Source: Bacteroidales bacterium UBA1309
Lineage (GTDB): Bacteria > Bacteroidota > Bacteroidia > Bacteroidales > Dysgonomonadaceae
Direction of reading: 5' to 3'
Assembly (NCBI GenBank): GCA_002307185.1
Contig: DBTT01000018.1
Location: forward strand, 1 to 64,000
DNA length: 64,000 nt
The notes below the pieces were generated by a model, which saw only the letters and a program-made list of their open reading frames with translations, made no database searches and was not told where the DNA came from. The position numbers were made by a program, and so were the translations under genes. Positions within the stretch are counted from its first letter, which is position 1; the number at the start of each line of letters is the position of its first letter. Of this stretch, positions 1 through 9,586 are shown piece after piece.

Positions 1-1765
1 CGAGGATGGCTGGGACATTCACTTGTGAAGGCATGCCCAATGCATCATAAGCATAATTTACTCCTTTATCCGGGTCGTAGGACATCGATCCATTGGCATT
101 GTAAGCGTAACTGCTGTCCGAGTAGCTGACAAATCCGGAAGTATAATCGGGGTAAGAATCGGGGTAGAGTGATACCTGATCGGCTATTTTTGCCATCTGA
201 TTTCCATTATGGGAAATCTCAAGTTTTTCCAACGAAAGATCATCGTAGCGTGATAGGGCCGTTATATTTCCATTCCCGTCGTAACTGTATGAAGTGTTGT
301 AGGTATCGTAATACACAGCATCGTAATTATCGTAGGCAAGGAAATTACGAGCAACAGCAAGTCGGGATAGGTTATCGTAAGTATAATTGTATCCCAAATA
401 ATTGTCTCTGACGGAAGTAGAAATATTGCCGTTGTAACAAGCCGTGCCACCCTCAAAGGGTATATTATAATACAGATTCTCAGAAAAGACAGAGCCTGAA
501 GTTGTGATGCTTGCCAGCCAAGACCGCACATTATAACTGTATGTCATCTTCATTGCTTCTCTGTCTGTCGGCATGGAAGTCAGGAGTCTCCCAAGATCAT
601 CGTAGGTGTTTTCTGACAAAGTCACCGCAGTGCCTCCATTGAGGCTGTGGGTCGTTTTTAGCAATCGACCGGCATGGTCGTAAGTATAAGCGTAGATTTC
701 CGTAGTGGTACTGCCTGCTCCATTTGTATGGAGATGCTTTCTCGCTGTCGGATGTCCAGTGAAGTCGTAAGCAATGTATTCCGTTTCCGTTCCACCTAAC
801 ATGTTGGTTGATTTTGTCTGAATAACTCGACCACGGTCATCGTAATAGGTGGCGGTGACAATTTCTCCACTCCCATCCATAATTTTTGTTCTTGTACCCA
901 CCAGCAAGCCTTTTGCCGAGCAGGAGGCACAGGAGGAGTTGTCGTAGCGTGTGCCGTAGTCTGCCTCAGCAGTGTAGCTTAACTTATCCCTGAAAGCCTG
1001 GTCTTGACTGAGCAGGTGTTCATAGTCGTCGTAGTGGTTGACAAGCAAGGTTCCTGTGTAAGGTATTTCAGGCAAGGAATTCCATGTGTAGCCGTAATTG
1101 CCGCCAACTGATTCTGTTACAATGTTATTTTCACAGAGACTTATCCAGTAATCCTGAGAACGTTCAGTTTCAGGCGTATAAACTCCAGAAATCAGTACCC
1201 GTCCAAATACGTCATACTTATTGAAAGCCCAACTCTTACTTGCTCGTTGCTCGCCGTCTTGCGATAGAATGAGCCTGTCGGCTTTGTCATAAACATAATA
1301 TACTGGTTCACAACCTGGGATTTTTTTCCAAATACAGCGTAATTTTGCATCGTATTTATATAGATAAGCGTACTCTTTTAATGTCTGATTGTCTAGATTC
1401 CATGTGTTATCTCCAGATAACTCATTCGAAGCCATTGGTGAAAGGGCAAAGCGTATTTTTCCGAAATCATCAAAAACATAATAAGTATCAAGATACTCTG
1501 ATCCGTTAACCTGACGAGATAATATGACTTGCCCAAGCTTGTCCTTGAATTCGTAGGAGGTGTGTCCGTCTTCATCGGACACTTTGGTAACGAACAATTG
1601 CGCAGGCTGGTAATTCCCGTTTTTCTTCAGGTACCCGTCGGAAGTGATTTCGTAGAGTGCGCAGCATTGCACGCCGGAAGTGGTGTTGGTGAGGTAATCC
1701 AAGGTTACCGCCTTGCTTTTGCCATGCCAATCGGCTCCAGGCCCATATTTTTGCAATACGCAATT
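1..1765 (-). pseudogene. RHS/YD-repeat protein, 5'-truncated; 3' end beyond window
   Basis: One minus-strand frame is open from 1765 to the left edge (about 588 codons); I followed it by eye and found no stop. It encodes a Bacteroidetes-type RHS protein. Near 1550-1470 it reads TSYEFKDKLGQVILSRQ and LDTYYVFDDFGKIRFALSP, the usual entry to the repeats. Many YD repeats follow (NTYDDLGRLL, YNYTYDNLSRL, SYSYDGNGNITAL, YNVRSWLASI). RHS proteins are large surface or secreted shells that often carry a C-terminal toxin; that part lies outside the window. The frame is closed upstream by a TAA at 1766-1768, there is no ATG until 1435, and the expected long N-terminal region is absent. It is therefore either a decayed gene or a silent cassette. 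The RHS identity is secure; the functional state is inferred. Confidence 0.8.
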
Positions 1766-1917
1766 TTACGAATGCAAATGGCTTGTTAAGCAAATGAAAT
1801 AATTTGTCGTCGTAGAATGTATAAGTTCAAGCCCATTGCTTTTATCCTTTAACCAATTCTATAAGCCATAAGCTAATGGCTGTATTTTCCGTAGAAAAGC
1901 AGGATTTTATATTTGTT

Positions 1918-2457
1918 TCACCCCACCCCCAGCTCCATCATCTTGCTTATGGTATTGAAATTGCGTGATGTAGCCACAGTTTTCAACTTCTTTTCCAAGA
2001 AGTTGTTGCTCAATTTTCCTCTTCCGTACGTTCCTGGAATGTACATGTAGGCCACTTGCTGCGTAATGGAAAGGTATTCGGGAGAAAAGTCTTCCATAAG
2101 TAGTTTTGCTTTCAGTTCCTCATTCAGTTCACCGTTGTACATCGCAAAGAAGACCCGGGAAATATCGTAGCCTTCGCCCTGAAAAGGGTTTTCTTGAATA
2201 ATTTGAACCAGATCTTCTCTTGATTTCACAACAATAGGAATCTGTGCGCCGATCTTGTCTTCAATCAGTTTACTGATTGTCTTTGCAAGAACTTCCGGTT
2301 GCAAATCAGTTTTTAAAACTACATTTCCGCTTTGGATCCAAGTTTGCACATTTTCAAATCCAGCCCAGATGAGAATCTCACGCAATTGGGACATCGGAAC
2401 ACGGTTTTTGCCAGTAGGCATCACGCCCCGAAGGAAAAGGATATATGTTTTTGCCAT
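1918..2457 (-). CDS. DUF1697 domain protein
   Basis: This 179-residue protein matches the DUF1697 family over its full length. The family signature is near the N-terminus: a YILFLRGV strand, a PMSQLREIL helix, then FENVQTWIQSGNVVLKT. DUF1697 proteins are small cytoplasmic proteins of unknown biochemical function, so no reaction is proposed. There is no signal peptide or membrane segment. The gene stands alone, in the same direction as the RHS remnant downstream of it, with about 150 bp of non-coding sequence between. The ATG at 2457 gives the normal family length. Confidence 0.85.
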   Translation of the reverse strand: MAKTYILFLRGVMPTGKNRVPMSQLREILIWAGFENVQTWIQSGNVVLKTDLQPEVLAKTISKLIEDKIGAQIPIVVKSREDLVQIIQENPFQGEGYDISRVFFAMYNGELNEELKAKLLMEDFSPEYLSITQQVAYMYIPGTYGRGKLSNNFLEKKLKTVATSRNFNTISKMMELGVG

Positions 2458-2739
2458 ATCTAAAGAAGAATAAAAAAATTCGTATTCTAAAAACTAGCTT
2501 TATCTAAATGCGCTGGGTTGTTCGTTGGTTATCTTGAAGATCAAAGCTATTTCTTCGAGCAGACTATTCACAAATTCAAATTTAGCAACTTAATGTAGAT
2601 AAAGAAATGGTTTGGTTAGATTATCTCGCTAGTCTGAATGATCGAATCTTAAAAACAAAAACAATAAAACATATAAATCAAAACATTACACCAAATATAT
2701 CATCCTTTTTACAGAGAAATTACAATCCATAGAACAAAA

Positions 2740-2975
2740 TTCGGTCGCCCAAGCTTCTCGTTCCGGGAGTATGATTCATCTAAAGAGGTGAATGCCTACC
2801 GCATGCGATGCTTCCTCCATCTTCTTTTCTACCGAGCGAATAATCCCGACGGGATACAAAAGTGGGGCTGAAAAGAAGCTATATCGCCAAGATTGAAAAG
2901 GGGGAAACGGACATGCAGATTTCAAGTCTTGTGCGGGTCGCGGAGGCTTTAGACCTGAAATTGTTTATTTCTTAG
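2740..2975 (+). pseudogene. decayed XRE-type HTH gene (C-terminal remnant)
   Basis: At 2859-2975 the plus strand reads RSYIAKIEKGETDMQISSL followed by VRVAEALDLKLFIS and a stop. This is the recognition helix and C-terminus of a small XRE/Cro HTH protein such as an antitoxin-type regulator. No start codon or first half of the HTH is in this frame. Another open stretch at 2740-2871 in a different frame (FGRPSFSFREYDSS, NAYRMRCFLHLL) overlaps it and has no family I recognise; it may be the remains of the 5' part or of a neighbouring gene. I treat the stretch as a degenerated regulator locus. The HTH similarity is clear; the original gene partner is unknown. Confidence 0.55.
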
Positions 2976-2992
2976 CCAACCATGAAGCAATA

Positions 2993-3102
2993 AAACCTGC
3001 GCAGCTTTTGCCCGAAACCTGCGCAGGTTTTACTCAAAACTACCGCAGGTTTTGCCTGAAACTACCGCAACTCTTTGATGAAAGCTGCGCAGCTTTTTCC
3101 CA
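2993..3102 (+). repeat. five tandem 22-bp repeats (CTGCGCAG core)
   Basis: Five consecutive 22-bp units begin with AAACCTGCGCAG or variants (AAACTACCGCAG, AAAGCTGCGCAG). Each contains an internal palindromic core, so single units can fold into short hairpins. The array lies directly after the HTH remnant and before the stop of the converging HhH gene. It could act as a weak bidirectional terminator or be a strain-variable tandem repeat. There is no CRISPR spacer structure. Confidence 0.75.
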
Positions 3103-3123
3103 AAGGAAGCGGTTGGGGCATTT

Positions 3124-3867
3124 TTATTCGAACGACAAATAGGGGCTCAACCGTCTTATATCTTCTTCGGAAAACTCGTCCAGCATCTGCAAAGTCTTGA
3201 TCGAACTGATTTTTCCACGCCGTTGGCGTAAATCGACGATTGTCCTTGCTTGTTTGTAATTCAGGTACGGATGTCCACGAAATTGATCCATACTAAGCTG
3301 ATTCACCGGCAACTTCTTGATGTGCGAATCCAATTTCAAATAAGGTTTGACCTCACCAAAAAGCTCTTCACTGACACCATACACCTCCTTGAGTTGATCT
3401 ACGGATACAAATCCACCGAGCAGGTCACGGTATTTTACAATGCGCTTGGCATACCCGCTGCCAATGCCCGGAATTTTCTTCCAGTCGGCAGTGTCCGCTT
3501 CATTTACCAAGATGGTTTGCCCCGGAGAGAGTTTCTCTTGTTTTTGATAAGCTGGAGTTGGATAATTCTGTTTTTCGTAAGGTTTGTATTCTTTGTAAGC
3601 GTAGTCGTTTTGTTTGTATTTCTCATAAAAAGCTTTCCGCCTCTCCTCATAAGCCCGGTTGCGTTCCATCCGTTCGTCTTCAATCAGCGTTTTCTGAAAA
3701 GTTTCAAATGCTGTTTTCAAACTGTCAGATTCGCGGATGGCATCGGGCGGAGCATACGAATTGTTCCAAAAAACACGGAGCAGCAAAAGGCCAATCACCA
3801 AAACCAACAAAAGCAGTATCCCTTTTTTATCGCTTTCAGAATAATAGAAAAAATCTTTCCACTTCAT
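3124..3867 (-). CDS. membrane-anchored helix-hairpin-helix (ComEA-like) protein
   Basis: The 247-residue protein has a short cytoplasmic N-terminus, one membrane segment (about residues 16-33, GILLLLVLVIGLLLLRV), a charged linker rich in Lys, Glu and Tyr (about 50-110), and helix-hairpin-helix units. The first HhH is at about 117-175 (ILVNEADTADWKKIPGIGSG, then YAKRIVKYRDLLGGF); a second related region at about 185-245 contains GHPYLNYKQARTIVDLRQRR. HhH domains bind DNA without sequence preference. In ComEA this supports uptake of DNA across the periplasm, but an anchored Bacteroidetes protein need not be a competence factor and no other com genes are nearby. The gene appears monocistronic. 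Confidence 0.8.
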   Translation of the reverse strand: MKWKDFFYYSESDKKGILLLLVLVIGLLLLRVFWNNSYAPPDAIRESDSLKTAFETFQKTLIEDERMERNRAYEERRKAFYEKYKQNDYAYKEYKPYEKQNYPTPAYQKQEKLSPGQTILVNEADTADWKKIPGIGSGYAKRIVKYRDLLGGFVSVDQLKEVYGVSEELFGEVKPYLKLDSHIKKLPVNQLSMDQFRGHPYLNYKQARTIVDLRQRRGKISSIKTLQMLDEFSEEDIRRLSPYLSFE

Positions 3868-3969
3868 ACATCGAGAGTTAAAACAAAGAATACTGCTTTT
3901 GCAAAGAAATAGTTGTGTAATTGATGCGAAATTGGATTTGTTTCCCCAATTGGCAAGCGTTTTTTTATT

Positions 3970-5493
3970 TTATCCTTGATGTTGCGGACGAAGCAAATCG
4001 TTGACGGTTTTCACCGGATTGAATGTCGCAACCGGAACTTCCACAAAAATCGTATTCCAATCAGACATGGCTCCGTTCCACAGTCCCGGAAGCTCCAACG
4101 CTTTTAGTTCACGTCCGTTTTTCGATTTCAACGAAATAAATCCGGTGTTTTTGTCAACATAACTTGGCAAATCAAATTTATTTCCGCGGTAATCCTTCAC
4201 CCCGCACACTAAATCAACCGGATTGAAGTGAGTTCCTTTTTCAAACATCGTTTTTTTCTCCGGATCGTTCATGTCGATCTGAGAACTTTCAAGTATCTGC
4301 GGTGAAAACGTGCCGTCCGAATTTTCTGCGATGAAGGGGCCGCCACCCGGTTCGCCCACATTCTCCACCATGCCGCACACCCGGTAAGGGCGGTCTAATT
4401 TCCGTTTGAGATACAATACGAGTTCCCCATCCTCGAGGTTTTTCACATCGGGGTTTTTGACACACAAATTATTTTGAAGGAAATACAAGATCTCGATCAG
4501 TTGTTCGTGACGGTATTTGCCCGAATCGATCAGGTTCAAGTATTCAAATGCCTTAGCTTGCGTGGCCACCAACACTCCGGCAAGTACTTCCTTGAATTTT
4601 TGCTCGATGGCTTTGTGCGAATCGGGAACCACGTTGTCGATATTCTTGATGAAAATCACATCGGCATCGAGTTCGTTTAGATTTTCAATCAAAGCGCCGT
4701 GGCCTCCCGGGCGAAACAGGATTTCACCGTTTTTATCCCGGAACGGATTGTTTTCGGAATCGCCGGCAACAGTGTCTGTGCCCGATTTTTGCTGGCTGAA
4801 GGAAACGTCAAACTTTACTTTAAATTCGTCTTCGTATTTGGTTTTAACTTTTTCTATAAGTTGCACAAACAGCGGATGGTGTTCGGGCGAAACGGTGAAA
4901 TGAATATTTACCTCCCGTTCAATGTTCTTGGCATACAAGCTTCCTTCTTTCAGATGTTCTTCCACCGGAGTCCTGCTATAGTCCTGGTATTTATGGAATT
5001 TCAACAAGCCTTTGGGTAGATTTCCGTAATTCAAACCCTTTTCCAACAACAAGTTTTCGACAACGACTTTATAACTACCTTCCGATATCAATTCATCAAT
5101 TCCCTTACCCTGATTCTTGGTTGAAATCACATTTAGGATCTCAAAAAAGGCAAAATCGTGAATCCTACTGAAAAAAGTTTTCTCAAAATCGGTGGTCGGC
5201 ACTGAGTAATCTGCATCCAAAAACTCGAACAGGTTTTTAAACATTCGGCTGGCGGCACCGGAAGCTGGAACAAACTTGAAGATCTTTTTACCTTTGGACA
5301 AATAGTCTTTCCATGCATCGGCATATTTTGATTGGCTTTGCTCATTCAATCTCAAAATCCCCTTTTCTATGGAAGCTGCCGCAGCAAGATTGAGGTAAGG
5401 AAATCCAACTTTGAGAGAGTCAAGTTGCTCGTTTACTTTTTCAATAGAAATTCCTCTTTTCTCTAATGACTTTAAATCGTTGTCTGTTAACAT
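3970..5493 (-). CDS. DUF4301 family protein
   Basis: This 507-residue cytoplasmic protein belongs to DUF4301, a Bacteroidetes-enriched family of unknown function. It contains the conserved FKFVPASGAASRMFKNL segment (about residues 70-87) and FRPGGHGALIENLNELDAD followed by VIFIKNIDNV (about 260-290). The glycine-rich GGHGAL segment and the following IKNIDN resemble UDP-sugar pyrophosphorylase-type nucleotidyltransferases. That is an inference from pattern only. No signal peptide is present. The start at 5493 is divergent from the RelA/SpoT gene, sharing a 131-bp intergenic region with it. Confidence 0.75.
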   Translation of the reverse strand: MLTDNDLKSLEKRGISIEKVNEQLDSLKVGFPYLNLAAAASIEKGILRLNEQSQSKYADAWKDYLSKGKKIFKFVPASGAASRMFKNLFEFLDADYSVPTTDFEKTFFSRIHDFAFFEILNVISTKNQGKGIDELISEGSYKVVVENLLLEKGLNYGNLPKGLLKFHKYQDYSRTPVEEHLKEGSLYAKNIEREVNIHFTVSPEHHPLFVQLIEKVKTKYEDEFKVKFDVSFSQQKSGTDTVAGDSENNPFRDKNGEILFRPGGHGALIENLNELDADVIFIKNIDNVVPDSHKAIEQKFKEVLAGVLVATQAKAFEYLNLIDSGKYRHEQLIEILYFLQNNLCVKNPDVKNLEDGELVLYLKRKLDRPYRVCGMVENVGEPGGGPFIAENSDGTFSPQILESSQIDMNDPEKKTMFEKGTHFNPVDLVCGVKDYRGNKFDLPSYVDKNTGFISLKSKNGRELKALELPGLWNGAMSDWNTIFVEVPVATFNPVKTVNDLLRPQHQG

Positions 5494-5624
5494 TTTTATA
5501 TGTAATTAGGTTTGTCCTTGAATCAAATCCGATAAGGCAAAAATACAAAATATCATCAGAAATCAGAATTATTCTCATGCGAATATGTTATTTTTACGAA
5601 CTAAAATTAAGAAGCACCTCGATC

Positions 5625-7841
5625 ATGGAGAATAAGATTGTTTTTTCAAGCGAAGAAAGGAAAATTTTTCTGGCAAGTTACAGAAGAGTTCTTCGTGCCT
5701 TGGACAAACAAATACCACCTGCCGAACTCAAGAAAGTGAAAACTTTGGTGAGCCAAAGTGTCACATCCGGACAGTACCAGTTGGTGGTGGAAGACAAAGG
5801 GAATATTCTCCTTTTGAATCTTTTGGTTTCGCAGATTCTGCTGGAAGAGCTTGGCCTGGGAGTAACCACCATCATAGCCTTGTTCCTTTATCGGATGGTG
5901 GATGGCGGAAGCCTTACGTTGGAAGATGTGAGCAAACAGTTCGATTCGGATGTCGCCGACATCATCCGGGGGCTTATCAAAGTCAATGATTTGGAGAAAA
6001 AGGAATCTTCACTTAATTCGGAACACTACCTCAAACTCTTGTTGTCGTTTGCTGAAGACATCCGCGTGATCATGGTGAAAATCGCCAGCCGCCTCTACCT
6101 GATGCGCACGGCCCGTGAATACGACACGGCTTTCACACTCAAATTATCGGCGGAAGCTTCTTATTTGTATGCCCCACTTGCCCACAAACTGGGTCTGTAT
6201 AAGATCAAATCGGAATTTGAAGATTTGTCTCTCAAATATACCGATAGGGAAACCTATGATTTCATCTCGAAAAAAATCAATGAAAGTAAAGATTCCCGGG
6301 ACCGTTATATTGCCGAATTTATCAAACCGATTGAAGACAAGCTGAGTGAGACCGGGCTGAAATATGAAATCAAGGGGCGCACAAAATCGATCTATTCGAT
6401 CAGCAACAAGCTGAAAAAACAAAAAATCGAATTCGAATCGATCTACGACTTGTTTGCCGTGCGTGTAGTGTTAAATTCAGAACTGGACAGGGAAAAAGCC
6501 GAATGTTGGCAGGTGTATTCGATTGTCACCGACTTGTACCAACCCAATCCCAAAAGGCTGAAAGATTGGCTTTCGATACCCAAAAGCAACGGATATGAAT
6601 CGCTCCACATCACCGTGATGGGGCCTTTATCCCGTTGGGTGGAAGTGCAAATCCGCACAAAAAGGATGGATGAAATTGCCGAACGCGGATTGGCTGCCCA
6701 CTGGAAATACAAAGGTGTGCGCGGCGAATCGGGAATCGATGAATGGTTGGCCAACCTCCGCGAGGCCCTCGAAAACAAGGATGCCAATGCTACCGAAAAA
6801 CTGGAAGATTTCAAGCTGGATCTTTACGACGAAGAAGTGTTTGTGTTCACTCCCAAAGGCGATCTATTCCGATTGCCCAAAGGTGCTACGATCCTGGACT
6901 TTGCTTTTTCGATTCACTCGAAACTCGGATCAAGTTGCGTTGGAGGCAAAGTCAACGGAAAACTGGTGACGATCAAGCACAAGCTAAAAAGTGGCGACCA
7001 GATAGACATCCTGACCTCGCCCAACCAAACGCCCAAACAGGATTGGCTGAACTTTGTGGTAACCACAAAAGCGCGCAACAAGATCCGCCAAAGGCTAAAA
7101 GAGGAAGCCAACAAGCAATCAGAATTAGCCAAGGAATTGCTTAAACGCAGGTTCAAGAACCGCAAGATTGATGAAGACGAGGGGCTCTTGATGCGCTTAA
7201 TCAAAAAGCTCGGGTTCAAGACCGTGACCGACTTTTATGTCGATATTGCGAGTGAACATTTGGATATCAACAATGTGATTGACCAGTATCTCGAACTGGA
7301 AAAGAAGGAGGCGGAACTCAAGGATAAAACGGAAACCACCAGTGCGGAAAACTTTGTGATCCATGCTCCCGAAAAAAGCAAAGAGGAGAAATCGGGAGAT
7401 GAATTGGTGCTGGACAACAACTTGACGGGCGTTGAATACCAATTGGCGAAGTGCTGCAATCCGATTTATGGGGACGATGTGTTTGGTTTTGTGTCTTCCC
7501 AGGGAATCAAAATTCACAAGAAAAATTGCCCGAACGCACCGGATATGTTCACCCGATTTGGCTACCGTGTGATCGCCGCCCGCTGGTCCGGCCAGTCCGG
7601 ATCGATGTACACGATCACCCTCCGTGTGCTGGGTCATGATGATATTTCCATTGTAACCAATATGACATCCATCATTTCCAAAGAGCCGAATTTATCGCTC
7701 CGCTCGATTAGCATTGAGTCCAACGACGGCCTGTTTCAGGGCACATTGTCGGTAACATTGCGCAACACGGATGTTCTCAAAGGATTAATCAAGAAACTGA
7801 AAACAGTGAAAGGCGTGAAAGAAGTGACCCGATTGAATTAG
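5625..7841 (+). CDS. RelA/SpoT family (p)ppGpp synthetase with degenerate hydrolase domain
   Basis: The protein makes the stringent-response alarmone (p)ppGpp from ATP and GTP or GDP. From the ATG at 5625 it has 738 residues, the usual length; the open frame extends further upstream, but only the 5625 start gives a family-like N-terminus. Domains in order: an HD-hydrolase-like region (about 20-180), the synthetase (about 230-350; RLKDWLSIPKSNGYESLH, VEVQIRTKRMDEIAERGLAA), TGS (about 400-460; VFVFTPKGDLFRLPKGATIL), a Cys/His zinc-finger-like stretch (CCNPIYGDDVFGF, KKNC), and a C-terminal ACT domain. The hydrolase motifs are eroded: the HDxxED site reads YRMVDG, and the later ADRLHNMRT-type motif reads ASRLYLMRT. 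This indicates a synthetase-only paralogue, with another Rel enzyme expected elsewhere in the genome. Confidence 0.92.
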   Translation: MENKIVFSSEERKIFLASYRRVLRALDKQIPPAELKKVKTLVSQSVTSGQYQLVVEDKGNILLLNLLVSQILLEELGLGVTTIIALFLYRMVDGGSLTLEDVSKQFDSDVADIIRGLIKVNDLEKKESSLNSEHYLKLLLSFAEDIRVIMVKIASRLYLMRTAREYDTAFTLKLSAEASYLYAPLAHKLGLYKIKSEFEDLSLKYTDRETYDFISKKINESKDSRDRYIAEFIKPIEDKLSETGLKYEIKGRTKSIYSISNKLKKQKIEFESIYDLFAVRVVLNSELDREKAECWQVYSIVTDLYQPNPKRLKDWLSIPKSNGYESLHITVMGPLSRWVEVQIRTKRMDEIAERGLAAHWKYKGVRGESGIDEWLANLREALENKDANATEKLEDFKLDLYDEEVFVFTPKGDLFRLPKGATILDFAFSIHSKLGSSCVGGKVNGKLVTIKHKLKSGDQIDILTSPNQTPKQDWLNFVVTTKARNKIRQRLKEEANKQSELAKELLKRRFKNRKIDEDEGLLMRLIKKLGFKTVTDFYVDIASEHLDINNVIDQYLELEKKEAELKDKTETTSAENFVIHAPEKSKEEKSGDELVLDNNLTGVEYQLAKCCNPIYGDDVFGFVSSQGIKIHKKNCPNAPDMFTRFGYRVIAARWSGQSGSMYTITLRVLGHDDISIVTNMTSIISKEPNLSLRSISIESNDGLFQGTLSVTLRNTDVLKGLIKKLKTVKGVKEVTRLN

Positions 7842-7851
7842 CCGCCTCCTT

Positions 7852-8679
7852 TCACTTGAAAGTAACGTTCCAATTTCCGGGCACAGTGTTGACGGTGGCT
7901 TTGAAAGACTCCACAGTGGAATCTTCGGAATCTACGACATTTAACAAAAGGGTTCCGTCGGTAAAAATATATTTTGAAGTATCGTACCTCAGGCTCAACG
8001 GTGACTCAACCGAATAATTGACCGTGACGTTGTAATGTCCTGATTCTATTTTCTTGGGGACGAATCCACCATTGCCGCTTTCGATATCGTAATCGTAATA
8101 AAATGGCTGTATGGAGTCTGGTTCGGAAGCTGCGATAGAATAATTGCCGTAACTTGTAAAATCAAAATAATAATCATATTTTGCCGAACTTTCGAGGCGG
8201 TCTGTTATTTCCGAACCGATGTCGTTCAATTGCAACGACCAATTTCTGTAACCTGTTGCTTTTATCAGGAAATCTCCGGAAGTGATGAATACCTCCTTGC
8301 CTGAATTTTTAGAAAGGGCAATTTCCCATTCGGCACCTTGTTGCTCGATGGGCAAGCCGTTGGATTGGAACAACCATTCCCCGCACTTGTTTGCAACGGC
8401 CCATGCTTCTGAAGTCTGAGTGATTTTGTCAGAAGAGAAATAAGCCTTTATTATCGCATTCCTTGCCGAATCGGTTGTGGCATTTGCATAAGCACTTACA
8501 CGGACAGCCAAGTCAAGACTATAAAGCATCTCATATATCGCCGATTCTGAATACTCATAAACCAATTTATGGGAAGCGTATTCATCTTTATCTGCAATTT
8601 CCCCTATAGTACACGAATTCATTAATAAAAAGAGGACCAAACAATTAAGAACAATCTTAGGCATTATTCTTTTCATCAC
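7852..8679 (-). CDS. predicted lipoprotein, unknown function
   Basis: The 275-residue product starts with a lipoprotein signal: positively charged MMKRIMPK, a hydrophobic core, and LLMNSC as the lipobox-like site with the acylated Cys near residue 23. The mature part is rich in Tyr, Ser and Asp and looks like beta-structured secreted sequence; I recognise no family. Its start overlaps the stop of the upstream barrel-like gene by 4 bp (ATGA), so the two are co-transcribed and probably act together at the outer membrane. It converges on the RelA/SpoT gene with only 10 bp between the stops. Confidence 0.7.
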   Translation of the reverse strand: MMKRIMPKIVLNCLVLFLLMNSCTIGEIADKDEYASHKLVYEYSESAIYEMLYSLDLAVRVSAYANATTDSARNAIIKAYFSSDKITQTSEAWAVANKCGEWLFQSNGLPIEQQGAEWEIALSKNSGKEVFITSGDFLIKATGYRNWSLQLNDIGSEITDRLESSAKYDYYFDFTSYGNYSIAASEPDSIQPFYYDYDIESGNGGFVPKKIESGHYNVTVNYSVESPLSLRYDTSKYIFTDGTLLLNVVDSEDSTVESFKATVNTVPGNWNVTFK

Positions 8680-9347
8680 TGTTTATATTTTTTTGAATTT
8701 CCAAACCGATAGCCAACCCCCAAGTTGAGATAGCCAAGACGACCGCCGATATTCGCCTCTCCAAATCCGAAAAAACGTCTTCCAGCCTGAACGCCGACCA
8801 ATGTTAATTGGGGTTTCCATTCAAATTTTCGTCCCGAAAACTTAGTGTCACCAAACCGATATTTCGTCCAATAGTATCCAACGCCTGTCCCGCATCCCGA
8901 ATAGATCCGGAAGACATCTTTGTTCAGCCAAAAAAAGTAAATCCTTGGAGTTAGCGAACTGTAAATTTGCCGTGCATCGCCAGTCTTCTCCCCCGTGGAG
9001 TTTTCAAACACACTTCTTGAATCCAATTGAAAAGAGGAGAAGCATCCTATTGAAAAACGCTTGCTCAAATTCAGCGTGTAATTCAAATTAAGTGCGCCTG
9101 TTGTCACAAAATCGCCATAATTGAAATGGGACAAATAAAACAAATCGCCAAACGTACCCTTCGAAAACAGGTCGTCCAAAAATTGGTTGTTTTCTGTTAC
9201 CAGTCCAAATCCAAAAGAAACAGTATGCTTGAAAACACGAACAGAATCGTTCTTGCCTCCATTTCCGGCATATAGTTTCAAGCAAGGAAGTAAAGCTATA
9301 AAAAACAACAACTTGAAGCAGATTATCCTTAAATGATGTATGACCAT
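8676..9347 (-). CDS. predicted outer-membrane beta-barrel protein
   Basis: A 223-residue protein with an N-terminal signal peptide (LLFFIALLPCLKLYAGNGG, cleavage near AGN). The rest alternates polar and hydrophobic or aromatic residues in short strands (SFGFGLV, ALNLNYTLNLSKRFSIGCF, GRLGYLNLGVGYRFGN), ending in a glycine-aromatic strand. This is the pattern of a small outer-membrane barrel. No specific family is recognised. It is the first gene of a two-gene unit with the overlapping lipoprotein gene downstream. Confidence 0.65.
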   Translation of the reverse strand: MVIHHLRIICFKLLFFIALLPCLKLYAGNGGKNDSVRVFKHTVSFGFGLVTENNQFLDDLFSKGTFGDLFYLSHFNYGDFVTTGALNLNYTLNLSKRFSIGCFSSFQLDSRSVFENSTGEKTGDARQIYSSLTPRIYFFWLNKDVFRIYSGCGTGVGYYWTKYRFGDTKFSGRKFEWKPQLTLVGVQAGRRFFGFGEANIGGRLGYLNLGVGYRFGNSKKYKQ

Positions 9348-9586
9348 GTTTTTGTGGGTGAATATATCACTGTCAAAAATAGCGAATTTTCTGCACTAAT
9401 ATCCATATTCTAAAAAATATCTGGAAAATCGGTCTCTATTCGCAATCACATCTTTGAATGCAGCGTGACGGAATGTATCTACTCAACAGTGACTTGCTTG
9501 TTTATTGCTAAAAGTATTTTTAGCCTGATCCACATTCGTTGAATAATTCGTATATTTGTATCACTTCATTAATATAGTCATTTAAG

